The notes beneath the pieces were generated by a model. That model saw only the letters and a program-made list of their open reading frames with translations. It was not told where the DNA came from and made no database searches. Below, one piece after another: positions 12,451 through 24,070 of a DNA stretch of 64,000 bases. The stretch's first letter is position 1; each line of letters starts with the position of its first letter. This DNA comes from Notolepis coatsorum (taxonomy: Eukaryota; Chordata; Actinopteri; Aulopiformes; Paralepididae). The DNA lies in the NCBI GenBank assembly GCA_963971535.1, contig OZ020598.1:102640840-102704839 (forward strand). The letters are read 5' to 3'. Made by a program: the position numbers and the translations under genes.

Positions 12451-14183
12451 GTGTCACTAAGTGTAATGTCCCAAGTCGAAGTATCAACAACATCACTTTT
12501 GTCCTTTGACATTTCTCGTGCCACAGCACACACAGGAAACACTCCTGGATGTTTCTGTGCCAGCTCATTAGAGACCTCAGAAACCACAGGAATGGGAGTT
12601 ATAACCGGAGTAGCCAACACTTTGTCACCAGCCAAATCATTCCCTAGAATGAAGGACACCCCCTTTATGGGAATGTGAGAACATACCCCCACAACAACAT
12701 TGCCTGATACTAAGGGAGAATTGAGCGTGACCTCATGCAAAGGTGCATCCACAAATCTACCCCCAAAGCCCCGAACAACGACACCGGAATGCAAAGAAGA
12801 GTTTTCTGAAAACGGCAAAACCCCCTCCAGAATGAGGGACTGAAAAGCACCGGTATCTCTCCAAATTGTTATAGCCTGTTTGGACTCTAGTGCATTAGTC
12901 AGGGAAACAAATCCATTCATCATAAACCTTGAGGAACCCTCGAGCTCTTTGTCCACACGTTTGATACTTTCCCCATCCCCATCTAACGTTGGCATAGGCG
13001 TCCTGCATATGGTTTCTACCAGAGCCACGGTTCTGAAATTTTTCTGCTCAAGCACCGGGCATCCAGCAACGATATGACCAGGTTCTTTACAGTAAAAACA
13101 GATAATCCCTTCTGGGAATGCACCAGCAGAACCACCCCGCCTAGGAGGTGAAGTTAACTGACCAGCAGACACAGGTTTTGGGAAACGGCCCCCCTGAACA
13201 GGACGCCTATCCCCGGACTCAACACGGTAGTCCTCCAAAAACACGGACTTGTGTGTCAACACAAACTCATCGGCGAAGACAGCGGCGTCGCCTATCTTCG
13301 ATACCCCACGCTCATTTAGATGTGTGGAAACGGTATCAGGAACACATCTTTTAAATTCCTCTAGGAGAATCAACTGCCTAAGCTGCTCTCTTGACTCTGC
13401 CCTCTGAGAAGTGCACCACCTGTCAAACAGGTTCTCCTTCTCCCTTCCAAACTCAACATAAGACTGCCCCTCCTGCCTGCGATAACCTCTAAAACGCTGA
13501 CGATAGGCCTCGGGGACCAACTCATAAGTCCTCAATATGGAAGCTTTAACAAGCTCATAATCAGCGCTTTGTTCAAGGGACAGAGCAGTGTAGGCTTCTT
13601 GTGCCCTACCAACCAAAACACATTGCAGCAGCAGTGTCCAGGCGGTATCAGGCCACTTCAATGTGGTTGCCACCCGTTCAAAAAGGGGAAAATATCTTTC
13701 CACGTCTTTCTCAAAAAATGGAGGCACCATCCTAATATTCCTGCCTACATCAAAACCGGAATGTGACTCTGGATGCAGAGCACCCGCCTGCAAGGCAGCA
13801 TGCTTATATTCAAGCTCCTTCAGTGCACGCTCGTGCTCCAACAACATTTGTTTCTCCTTAAACTCACGCTCCTCTCTCCGCTCCTCACGCTCGTGCTGTA
13901 GCTGCCTTTCCTTAAACTCCAACTCCCTTGTCCTCCAGTCACCCTCTACACCAGGTAATAGCGGAGATGCGCCAGACGAAGGAGACTCCTCCACCCTCTC
14001 CTCAAGCACCTGTTCCCTAATGAGCACAACCCTCAAAGCACCCAAGGCAGATGGTTTCAAACGTTTCTCACTGGGAGTAAGCTCGACCTTGTAGTGCACA
14101 GCAAGCTCGAGAAGCTGTTCTTTTGAAAACCTCTCCAACATGTCATGTGAAGGGTGATCCACAAAATCCCTAACGGAAGCCAT
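12451..14183 (-). pseudogene. Gypsy gag-protease with SCAN-like capsid
   Basis: ATG at 14183-14181. Residues about 15-60 form a small SAP-like basic N-terminus, and 84-130 are an Arg/Glu-rich coiled coil. Residues 155-315 are an alpha-helical capsid with the pattern of SCAN domains (LLQCVLVGRA, LRQLILLEEFKRC, ADEF). A perfect C-x2-C-x4-H-x4-C knuckle lies at 362-375, and an aspartic-protease-like D-T-G-A at 443-446. Gag proteins form the particle and the protease matures it. The open frame continues about 36 codons into the hAT insertion to 12342, so its natural end is lost. The rest of the gene is uninterrupted, which supports a young age. Vertebrate SCAN domains are thought to derive from this Gypsy gag class. 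Confidence 0.88.
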
Positions 14184-14874
14184 CTTTTCTGCACCAGCGC
14201 CACAACCCGTTCACCTTAGAGTCACCAAAAAGCTGCCAAAAGCACCCTAGTACACACACAATCCACCTAAAGAGCCACCAAAGAAACACTAAAGAACCAC
14301 TGAAGAACGACTAAAGAACCACGACGAACCACTGAAGAACCATACAGAATGCCAAAGCCACTAATAATAACCATAAAGGGACGCGGTGGCAATGTGTGCT
14401 ATGGAGCGCACATTTCTAGGACGCAAAAAAAACATAAAAAAAAAAAACACACCCACCCCAAATAGACGTGTCATACACGCAGGGTGTTAGGTGCTACCAG
14501 GTATGCTCACCAAACACTCAAACAAACAAAACAAATCCAACAAACAATTCCAAACAGGTGCGCCTTCTAACCTGATATGACTACATATGCTTCTACGTCT
14601 AAACTGCAGAAAAAACCGGCCCACCACATGTCTACCCTAAGAAACACTAAATCAAGCCCTACCACACTACCTGTGTTTTCTGGCCGCCCTAATCTACCTA
14701 CCCTTAAACTAATGCCCTGTAGACCTAACTTTCTTCAACCACACCTGCTATAGATGAAATGGCTCAGCCCCCATGTTACACCATATGTAACGAACACCAC
14801 CCAAACCATAATACGATGACACCCCGTGCAACAAAAAAAAAAAAAACACCAAACAAAGTTCTAGGGGTAAAAGA

Positions 14875-14892
14875 TCCCGGATGAGTGCCCAA
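14875..14892 (-). promoter_or_regulatory. primer binding site, tRNA-Pro-like
   Basis: One base inside the 5' LTR end, the minus strand reads TGGGCACTCATCCGGGAT. This agrees with the complement of the vertebrate tRNA-Pro 3' end at 15 of 18 positions, one of the mismatches being a CpG-to-CpA type change. Such sites prime minus-strand DNA synthesis. The tRNA identity is an inference from that match. Confidence 0.6.
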
Positions 14893-14893
14893 C

Positions 14894-15204
14894 TGTTACG
14901 ACCCTGGCTCATGGGCACGCAACCTATGTGCAAACCAACACAAAAACCCTGTGCTCTAACTCAAAGTGCTACTATCTCAAGGAACTACTAATGTAACTGT
15001 AAACTAAAGTACTAATGTAAACCCAACGGACAAGGACTAGAAGAATGTAACAGCTCTTTCTCTAAGCACAGACAGTGCATGTGTGTTACTAGGTCTGCCT
15101 TTAAAGCTCCCCAGCAGGTAACCAATCAGCACTAATTGGCTAATTGGCAGGCCTCACCTGCATGCCCGGTGACACAGGAGTGATCAGGCCTCTAGTACAT
15201 AACA
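14894..15204 (-). repeat. 5' LTR of the Gypsy element
   Basis: Minus strand begins TGTTATGTAC and ends GTCGTAACA, a proper TG...CA LTR of 311 bp, and carries the U3 promoter and R regions. 14184-14874 between gag and the LTR is the leader: A- and C-rich with no gene. Confidence 0.93.
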
Positions 15205-15229
15205 TTCACGTTGTCATTTAGCTGAACGC

Positions 15230-15290
15230 TTTTATCCAAAGCGACTTAAGCGAGGTTCTGTGCGACAAGTCATCAGGAAGGGTTGTTCAT
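15230..15290. mobile_element. fish dispersed repeat carrying the TTTATCCAAAGCGACTTA motif
   Basis: The motif is frequent in many fish repeats. Here the Gypsy element interrupts it: removing 9347-15204 plus one TTCAC joins TACATTTACATTT (9329-9341) to CATTTAGCTGAACGC. A shorter inverted relative lies at 31735-31785. Confidence 0.55.
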
Positions 15291-15396
15291 CAAACAGTGC
15301 TGAAACTTGTCATATGCGGTTTCTCCCCCACTCGCATTAGTGCCACCAAGTCAAATATGAAAACGCACTCCCCCCCCAAAAAAGTTCTCATTCTCT

Positions 15397-16187
<791 letters not shown>

Positions 16188-16885
16188 ATGCGGACTCTGG
16201 TCTCTGCACTATAATGGTTGATGTGGGCAGTGGAGGTGAGTACAACCAGCGGCGGAGCTATGCAAATCAATGCTATATTAACGTCACAGAAACCGTCAAA
16301 TCAGAACAGTTTAGTTGAGTGAGGGAGGATCCCGTAAACTCGAGACTAGACTGATGAGTCAATATGGTAATTAGAGACACAGACCCATTGATACTAACCT
16401 GTATTACTATAAAACCATGCTAAACACAGAAAAAAGGCATTTATAATGCATGTCTCCTTTAAAGGTCCCGAATTAGCTTTTGCACTGAAAATAAAGAGAG
16501 AACTGAGAAAGTTGGACACACCAGTGCCCCTAGTGGAAAAGTGCAGTAAATCCCCCCAAAATGCAGTCAATCCCACATATGACCTTTCACAGCATATGTT
16601 CATCAAGATCTGATCTATACGATAATGTTGACAGATTGATTGTAATGGAATGTCATTGTACAATTGCTATGAACCATGAAGTGTTCAGGTCTGTGGGACC
16701 AGTTTTAAATGTTTACTAAAAAAGAGAAATGACACAATTCATTATTCTAACCTGATCCATTGAGGAGAGAGACAGACAGAGAGACAGACAGGCATAAAGA
16801 CAGACACAGATGGAAAGACAGACAGAAACTGGAGTTGGAATGAGAAAGGAATTGAGAGAGAAGCTAACTAAAAGAACTTGAGCGA
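16188..16885. other. no gene recognised
   Basis: AT-rich, mostly single-copy-looking sequence, with short frames but no motif. A run of GACAGACAGA/GAGACAGACA repeats at 16768-16828 leads into the GA tract. Confidence 0.5.
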
Positions 16886-16886
16886 G

Positions 16887-17025
<139 letters not shown>

Positions 17026-17092
17026 CACACACACAGGGGAGACTTGTGGTATTCTACTAAATATATTCAAATCATCATCTCTGTCACACCCA

Positions 17093-17220
<128 letters not shown>

Positions 17221-17785
17221 TGAATGAAACCTCAAGAAGACACAGTTGGGCTCCATAAAATGGATGGATGCTCCCAATGCCACCTGGGTGTGTGTGTGTG
17301 TGGGGGGGCATGTGTGTGTGTGTGTCAGCGTGCATTGTGCTTTGTCAGTGTATGTGTGTTGTGTGTGTGTGTGTGTGTGTGTATGGGCATGTGTGTGTGT
17401 TTGCTGTCATTGGTATAAATATGCTGCTATCTGCATATTATAAGTGATGTGTCTGAGAGGGAGCCAGGCTGATAAAGTAGACATTATAAAACGGTCTCAG
17501 CCTCACTAGTCTGTCTTCAATTCAGACCTGTCTCTTTCTCTCTCTATCTGCCTGCTATCTCTCTATCTCTCTCTCTCTCTTTGTCTCCTTTTCTCTTCTC
17601 TCTCCTCTGTCTCTATATATATATGTATATATTTGTCTCCTTTCTTCTGTCTCCTATTCTATTCTTTCTCAATATGTCTCTGTCTCCTTTTCACCTCTCG
17701 CTCCTCCTCCTCTTCCTCTATCTCTCCCTGTCTCCTATCTCTCTCCGTCTTTCCACCTCTGTCTCTCTCATCCTATCTGTCTGTG

Positions 17786-17934
<149 letters not shown>

Positions 17935-17996
17935 TACTACCTCTGTGCAATTTAGTTTGTGAGTGTCTTTTGTGCATTGTTCTCATTGTAGTGTGT

Positions 17997-18165
<169 letters not shown>

Positions 18166-18568
18166 AGCCACACCTTGAGTATCTGATTGAAATAAACAGA
18201 GAAGGACGAGCAGGATTTATCATCCAATCAGAGCATAGCACCTGTGACTTTGGGTTTTGTCAACAAAGAAAAGACATGATGGAATAACAACAGACTGGCT
18301 GCTGGTGGCGCAGGGTTGTTTGAGTAGGACACCGTGACTCAATAAGACCTTCTGAAAACAGGTAGGATGACTGATAAGTCGTAATTTGGAAGAATATGAA
18401 TACAAAAGATAATTGTTGCAGCTTTAATGATGATGCACCTGACGGCTGTTTTCCATTATGCTGTTTTTATGGGCCTCAATTATCAAATATGAGGCCCTCA
18501 ATTATGGCCTGATTATATTTCAATTTCACAAATCACTTGTAACGGCACCTGTTTTTCTGGTGACCCAG

Positions 18569-18579
18569 TGGGCTACAGC
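18569..18579 (+). CDS. candidate host exon, 5' part (interrupted by hAT-L1 insertion)
   Basis: A good acceptor (CCTGTTTTTCTGGTGACCCAG) ends at 18568. The first 11 nt of the putative exon are followed by the hAT insertion and continue at 25893. Joined in silico, 11 + 169 nt make exactly 60 open codons between acceptor and donor. The 8 bp before the insertion (18572-18579) are its target duplication. The gene is not identified. See the 3' part at 25893-26061. Confidence 0.35.
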
Positions 18580-19026
18580 TAGGGATGCACCGATCCGATA
18601 TTGATATTGGATATCGGCCCCGATATCACTAAAATAGCTGGATCGGGTATCGGTAATTTTTTTTTATATATATCGGATTTAAAAAAAAAATTTATTTTTT
18701 TTTTTAATTTTTTTTATTATTGCAAAACAAAACTTATTAAAAGTCAGTACTCAACACACAATGTATAATGAAACTTTCAGTAAAGGTGGTTAAAATATAT
18801 GCAAGTACAGAAACAGGATAAAACAAAAATAGTCAATAATAACATTTTAACCGTATACCGTGTATATCCAGCGAAGTTACAATTATATAAATGTTAGTAT
18901 ATAATATACCCCTAATACCTATTTTCTAAAACCCTACACACATATGCTCCAGCTCAAATCCCCCCCTCCCGGACCCCCTCTTGGATAGTACCTCCATTAT
19001 CCCTCACTCCTAACCAGACATCACCA

Positions 19027-22000
19027 TTATAGGCTAGCTTTTATTCTCTCCACCACTTCTAACCACATTAACATTTTGGATTCATTGAGCCCCAGAATTC
19101 TTGCTGTTGATATTTCTTGATATATCACATCAAGATATGTAAGAAACCACACTTTCCGGCACATTTTTTCCGGTTGAAACCAACGTGATGCAATCAGTTT
19201 TTTAGCTACTGTGATACCCGATAAAACCAATCTTTTTAGTTGTGGGTTCACTGCAAACTCAAAAACATCATTCAATAGCAATACCGCGGGGTGTACAGGT
19301 ATATTCCAAAATACGAGTATTGATAATTGTTGGGACACATCTTTCCAGAATGCCTTAACTGGTGGGCAGTCCCAATACATGTGCATAAATGTTCCTTCGT
19401 CCCCATTTGTACATTGGGAGCATTTGGAGTCTTGTATAAGCCCCATTTTGCACAGCCTTATAGGAGTCAAGTATGTCCTGTGAATATAGTTCAGATTGAT
19501 TTGTTGATGATCCGGGTTCCTTGATGTAAGTCGGACATTTGCCCAGGCTCCTTGCCAATCAAAGTCATTTTCCAGGTCTGGTATATCCCTCCTCCAGACA
19601 TTGTCTAGTTGAAGGGTTTCGTACGAGGACGTTAGTAATTGATAATAAAAACCTGATACAAAACCTCCCAATGTATCTCTTTCATAGAAAAATGTGTGGT
19701 ATCTGTGGTGTTCAATTGGTATGTGTAATGGAACACCGTGAGATCTCATACAAAGTCGTAACTGTATGTAAAAAAGCCATGTGGACTCGGTGAGGTTAAA
19801 CTTTATGCATATTTCGACATAACTACAGAGGCCCTTGTTATTAAAAATATCCCCTAATGAGTGTATGCCTCTTTCTTCCCATACAGGGAATCTTATAGGT
19901 CGTTTTCCCATTAAGAGAGCATTGTTATTGAATATGGGAGTGTGATTATGCCATACTTGATGGTTAGGAAATTTCCTTTGTGTTTCCCGCCATGTCCTGA
20001 TTGCATGGGTTATTATTGGGCCAAATTCTCGCTCACAATGCTTGATTGAAAGTTTAGTGTATGCTATGTCTTTCAATCTCTGTGGGGCTACTATGTTTTC
20101 TTCTAATTTTCTCCAAGATACCAAAGCCTCGGGGTCAAACCATATCTTCTTCAATGGTCTTAATGTGAAGGCATTAAAATATTGTAAAAAATCTGGGACT
20201 GCCATGCCACCGTCTGCTTTACTTCTCTGTGCGGTGGATCTTTTTATGCGAGGTGGTTTGTTATTCCAAATAAATTTGTATGTGGAGGTTTGTAATCTTT
20301 TCCAGTAGCCCTCTGGAGGAGGTAACGGAAGCATTGAGCTGAAGAAATTGATTCTTGGTAATACATCCATCTTAACTATTGATACCCTTGCCTGTACTGA
20401 GTTTTTAAGTTTTGCCCACCTGTCCAGGTCGTCCTTGATTTTGTTCTGTATTTTTGTGTAATTGTGCTTCACCGTTTGTCTTATGGTGGGAAATATTTCC
20501 ACACCCAAGCATCTGAAATGTTTGACCATGGGTATCGCACCTGGGAGGGTTGTCTCTTTTTTTGCACTGGTGTTAAGAGGAAGAAAAGCCGACTTAGGCC
20601 AATTTATTTTAAATCCCGATAAATCACCAAAGTTCTCTATCAACTTGAGTATAAGCGGCAATGTGTTGTTGGGGTTTTGCATGAACAATATTACGTCGTC
20701 CGCATATAAACTAATTTTATGATGTGTGCCCTTGATTACTATTGGTTCTATGTGTTGGGATTGTCTTATAAATTGTGCTAAAGGTTCTAATGATAGATTG
20801 AATAGTCCGGGACTAAGAGGGCAACCTTGTCTGGCTGAGCGCGATACCGGAAAGATATCGGAGATGAATGTGCCTGTTGTAATCCTGGCCGATGGGTCCT
20901 TGTATAGTACTTTAATCATATCAATGAAACCTTTTCCTAACCCCATCCTTTCCAATACTGCCCATAGAAACGACCATTCCAACCTGTCAAATGCTTTCAT
21001 AGCATCCAGGGATAGTATCGCCTTAGGTGTGATGTCCTCTTTGTCTGTATCTAGTACGTGCAGTATTCGCCTTATGTTATCATTGATCAGGCGACCTTTT
21101 ATGAAGCCTGTTTGGTCCGTATGAACTAAAGACGTCATATGCTTTTGCAATCTGATGGCTAATATCTTAGAGTACAGTTTGACATCGGTTCCGAGGAGGC
21201 TTAAAGGACGGTAACTACCGCATTCAGTGGGGTCTTTGTCTTTTTTGTGAAGAACTGAAATGAGTGCGGTATTTTGGTGTTCAATGAAGCTTCCCTCTTT
21301 GACTGAGTATAAGATCATATTTAGTAATAAGGGTCCAAATATGTCCCAGCAAGAAATGTACATTTCTGATGGGATACCGTCAATTCCCGGAGCTTTGCCG
21401 TTTTTCATTCCGGATATGGCCTTCTTGAGTTCTTCTAATGTGATCGGTACTTCTAACTGTTTAGCGTCTTCATCCGTAAGTTTAGGGAGAGTAATTTGAT
21501 TAAGATATGTGTCTAATTTGTCTTGATCAAAGGTCGTTTCTGAGTTATATAAATCGGAGTAGAATTCTTTGAATGTATCGTTTATTATTTTGGGTTCTGT
21601 TACTAGAGCTTGTTGTTTCCTAATGGCAGTTATATCTGCAAATTTTGCATTAATTCTTAGTCGCATGGCTAATAGGTGACTAGGTTTAGAACCTTGGAAG
21701 TACTGCTGTTGTCTAGTGCTGCGTATTTGCAATTCCGATTTTTGTCTGTACATTGCTTTGATCTCTGTCTTTAGAATGTTAACTTGGTTATCTAGTCTAG
21801 TAGAGTTGTTGTATTTTAAAGAATTAAAAAGCGTTGAGTAAAGCGTTTCCATTTCAGACAGTTTTGTGTTTTGATTTTTGCGCAATATGGAGGTAAATCT
21901 ATCCGAGAAATCCTTGATCATATTCTTTACCGACATCCATAATATTCTGGGATCTTGCACCGAGTTAGCATTATCTTGTAGGAATACTGTGAGAGCTTCT

Positions 22001-22794
22001 TTAATTTGTGTAATGAATTCCTTGTTGTTAAGCAGCATCGAATTAAAACGCCATCTTGGGGCCCGGGTAGATAGTGTACCAAATGTTGCTTTCAGGATTA
22101 AGTAGCAGTGATCTGATAGCGCATTGGGTGTCATTTCCACTTCGTATTTATCAAATATTCTCGGGGATGCAAAGACGTAATCAATTCTGGATAGTGTGTT
22201 GTGTCTCGCCGAACGACAGGAGTACTTGCGGGTCATGGGGTTAAGTGAACGCCATAAATCAGTTACTCCTGTTGATTTCGACCAATCTTTTAATGCTTTA
22301 GATGAATTCTTTTGTTCGCTGGAGAAGGAAAGGTAAGTTTTGTCCATCCTTGGGTTCCAAATGGCATTAAAATCCGCACCTATTATATATGAGTACTCGG
22401 GATGGTTTAACATTTCTCCTGTTAGTGAAGTGAAGAAACCCACTTCGTACAAATTCGGGGCATATACCGCTGCCAATGCAATTTTCCTGTTATTGTGTAT
22501 AATCCTAGCTATAGTTATGCGCCCCTCAGCATCCGACCATACCCCTTTCAATTCGATATTTAATTTGCGTCTGACGACTATGGCTACCCCTCTAGTTCTC
22601 GTAGCAAAAGAAGAGTGACCAATATTATGGTATATGTTATCCGCTAACGTATTTATGTCTCCCTCTAAAATGTGCGTTTCGCTTAATAGTGCCACGTCCA
22701 CATGTTCTTTTTTCATCAGTGTAAGCACGCTTTTGCGCTTGTGTTGTTTGTTTATCCCACCGGTGTTCCATACCATTATATTCAAACTAGCCAT
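19027..22794 (-). CDS. L1 ORF2 protein: endonuclease-reverse transcriptase
   Basis: 1255 codons, intact. It nicks target DNA and reverse-transcribes L1 RNA from the nick. N-terminal APE-type endonuclease about 1-240: N10, E39 (SET), Y111 (YAPN), D141/N143 (GADFN), D205 (SRIDYVF) and S227-D228-H229, the full catalytic set. Reverse transcriptase about 450-760: GKAPGIDGIPSE, SYRPLSLL, QTGFIKGR, catalytic D597, ARQGCPLSP and Y697-A-D-D700. The C-terminal region has a Cys-His motif C-x2-C-x9-H-x4-C (begins CSQC) near residue 1130. Length and domain order match vertebrate L1 ORF2. The start is the ATG directly before the LNIMVWNTGGIN segment that opens the nuclease fold. All key residues are present, so activity is possible but unproven. 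Confidence 0.96.
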   Translation of the reverse strand: MASLNIMVWNTGGINKQHKRKSVLTLMKKEHVDVALLSETHILEGDINTLADNIYHNIGHSSFATRTRGVAIVVRRKLNIELKGVWSDAEGRITIARIIHNNRKIALAAVYAPNLYEVGFFTSLTGEMLNHPEYSYIIGADFNAIWNPRMDKTYLSFSSEQKNSSKALKDWSKSTGVTDLWRSLNPMTRKYSCRSARHNTLSRIDYVFASPRIFDKYEVEMTPNALSDHCYLILKATFGTLSTRAPRWRFNSMLLNNKEFITQIKEALTVFLQDNANSVQDPRILWMSVKNMIKDFSDRFTSILRKNQNTKLSEMETLYSTLFNSLKYNNSTRLDNQVNILKTEIKAMYRQKSELQIRSTRQQQYFQGSKPSHLLAMRLRINAKFADITAIRKQQALVTEPKIINDTFKEFYSDLYNSETTFDQDKLDTYLNQITLPKLTDEDAKQLEVPITLEELKKAISGMKNGKAPGIDGIPSEMYISCWDIFGPLLLNMILYSVKEGSFIEHQNTALISVLHKKDKDPTECGSYRPLSLLGTDVKLYSKILAIRLQKHMTSLVHTDQTGFIKGRLINDNIRRILHVLDTDKEDITPKAILSLDAMKAFDRLEWSFLWAVLERMGLGKGFIDMIKVLYKDPSARITTGTFISDIFPVSRSARQGCPLSPGLFNLSLEPLAQFIRQSQHIEPIVIKGTHHKISLYADDVILFMQNPNNTLPLILKLIENFGDLSGFKINWPKSAFLPLNTSAKKETTLPGAIPMVKHFRCLGVEIFPTIRQTVKHNYTKIQNKIKDDLDRWAKLKNSVQARVSIVKMDVLPRINFFSSMLPLPPPEGYWKRLQTSTYKFIWNNKPPRIKRSTAQRSKADGGMAVPDFLQYFNAFTLRPLKKIWFDPEALVSWRKLEENIVAPQRLKDIAYTKLSIKHCEREFGPIITHAIRTWRETQRKFPNHQVWHNHTPIFNNNALLMGKRPIRFPVWEERGIHSLGDIFNNKGLCSYVEICIKFNLTESTWLFYIQLRLCMRSHGVPLHIPIEHHRYHTFFYERDTLGGFVSGFYYQLLTSSYETLQLDNVWRRDIPDLENDFDWQGAWANVRLTSRNPDHQQINLNYIHRTYLTPIRLCKMGLIQDSKCSQCTNGDEGTFMHMYWDCPPVKAFWKDVSQQLSILVFWNIPVHPAVLLLNDVFEFAVNPQLKRLVLSGITVAKKLIASRWFQPEKMCRKVWFLTYLDVIYQEISTARILGLNESKMLMWLEVVERIKASL

Positions 22795-24070
22795 AGTCTA
22801 TGCATGTTTTCGTGTAGTTTTTGGTAATGTTTCTGGAGTATGAAGCTACAATAGATGCACATCCAATTAATGAGGTCCCGTTGAGAGCTGAGCTTAAAAA
22901 CATATATATATACAAATAAAAATCCCCTATTTTCCCCTCTCCCAGAAAGTCGAACATGCCTGTGTTCCAAGAACACATCCTCCGCGATTGACTTTCTCCC
23001 ATGGTCCACCGGATTGCCCAACCTGAGCATTGTAATCCTAATTTTCCTATGCTCATTGCCATAGGATCTAACATTTCCATTCTATTGCAATAGAATGTCG
23101 CTTTTGGTCTTGCACCTTCCCTTACTGTAATGAAGTATTGTGATAAATAACCTAAAGATAAAAATAAAAAATAAAATAAAAAGAGAATAAACCTTTATCG
23201 ACATATTCCTTTGAACCCTCCACCAACGTGTGGGGGAAAAAAAAGAGGAAAAGATTGTAGATCAATATTGACACCTTAATGTGAAGAACATTGGAAAAGA
23301 ATAATGTAAGTTACAATATATTTAAAAAATATATAGTAATATTGACACCTTAATGTGAAGAACATTGGAAAAGAACAATGTAAGTTAAATTATATTTAAA
23401 AAATATAGAGTAATGAGAAGAAAAGATTTAATAAAATAAAAATCAATGGAAAGATATAGATAAGGAATAAGAGATAAATAATTATCAACGTGGAGAAGCC
23501 ACTAGAACCGATTTAACTGATTAGATAAGATAGAAAAGCAGCGCCTTTTAGCGCTTCAATGTGCCTTTAATGGAGTGATTACTTAAATTGTTAGAATAAC
23601 CTTGCTGTGCTCATACGTTTATGTGTGGATAATTTTAAAGTATTATTAAGGGTTGATTGCACTTCATTTAATTTATTATCTGCTATGTGTATGCACACCG
23701 AATGTTATTGTTAGAGTTGTATGCTTCGTTGTCATGGTGCCTTATATTCTAGAAGGTTGTAGAATATACTAGTGCCTAGACTATTTTACATTCCAGAATG
23801 ATCTAAGAGACCCAGGGCATTTGAGCGATAAACCCAGAATATTCCAGATAGATCTTTTTGCATTGATATTTATTTGTCCCCTCAGAGACCAGAGACTGAA
23901 ATTATAATGTATTATGAATCGTATTATACACAGTACACTTTGTTATAGACGACTTGCATATCGTTTGCTACTTTGATGAACACAACAATGTCATTCCAAC
24001 ACTGGTGGAATGACCTCATTGATGAACACAATAAAGTCATTCCAACACTGGTATATATTTAGAGAGAGGC
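22795..24070 (-). other. L1 inter-ORF spacer with tandem duplications
   Basis: 1276 bp between the ORFs with no long frame. Two internal tandem duplications are visible: about 73-76 bp at 23264-23336/23337-23412 (GACACCTTAATGTGAAGAAC core) and about 43 bp at 23976-24053 (GATGAACACA...TCATTCCAACACTGG). ORF2 translation across such a gap would need internal initiation or reinitiation. Confidence 0.75.

Larger units (their letters stand above)
9347..15204 (-). mobile_element. Gypsy-type LTR retrotransposon (SCAN-like gag class), defective
   Basis: Two 311-bp LTRs (9347-9657 and 14894-15204) enclose the element, flanked by the 5-bp duplication TTCAC at 9342-9346 and 15205-15209. On the minus strand the order is 5' LTR, primer site, gag with zinc knuckle and protease-like DTGA, a linker, an RNase H remnant, a polypurine tract and the 3' LTR. 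Most of the reverse transcriptase and all of the integrase are deleted, and a hAT element (10863-12450) breaks the frame. The LTRs are nearly identical, suggesting a fairly young insertion. It sits inside an older repeat carrying TTTATCCAAAGCGACTTA (15230-15247). Confidence 0.92.
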
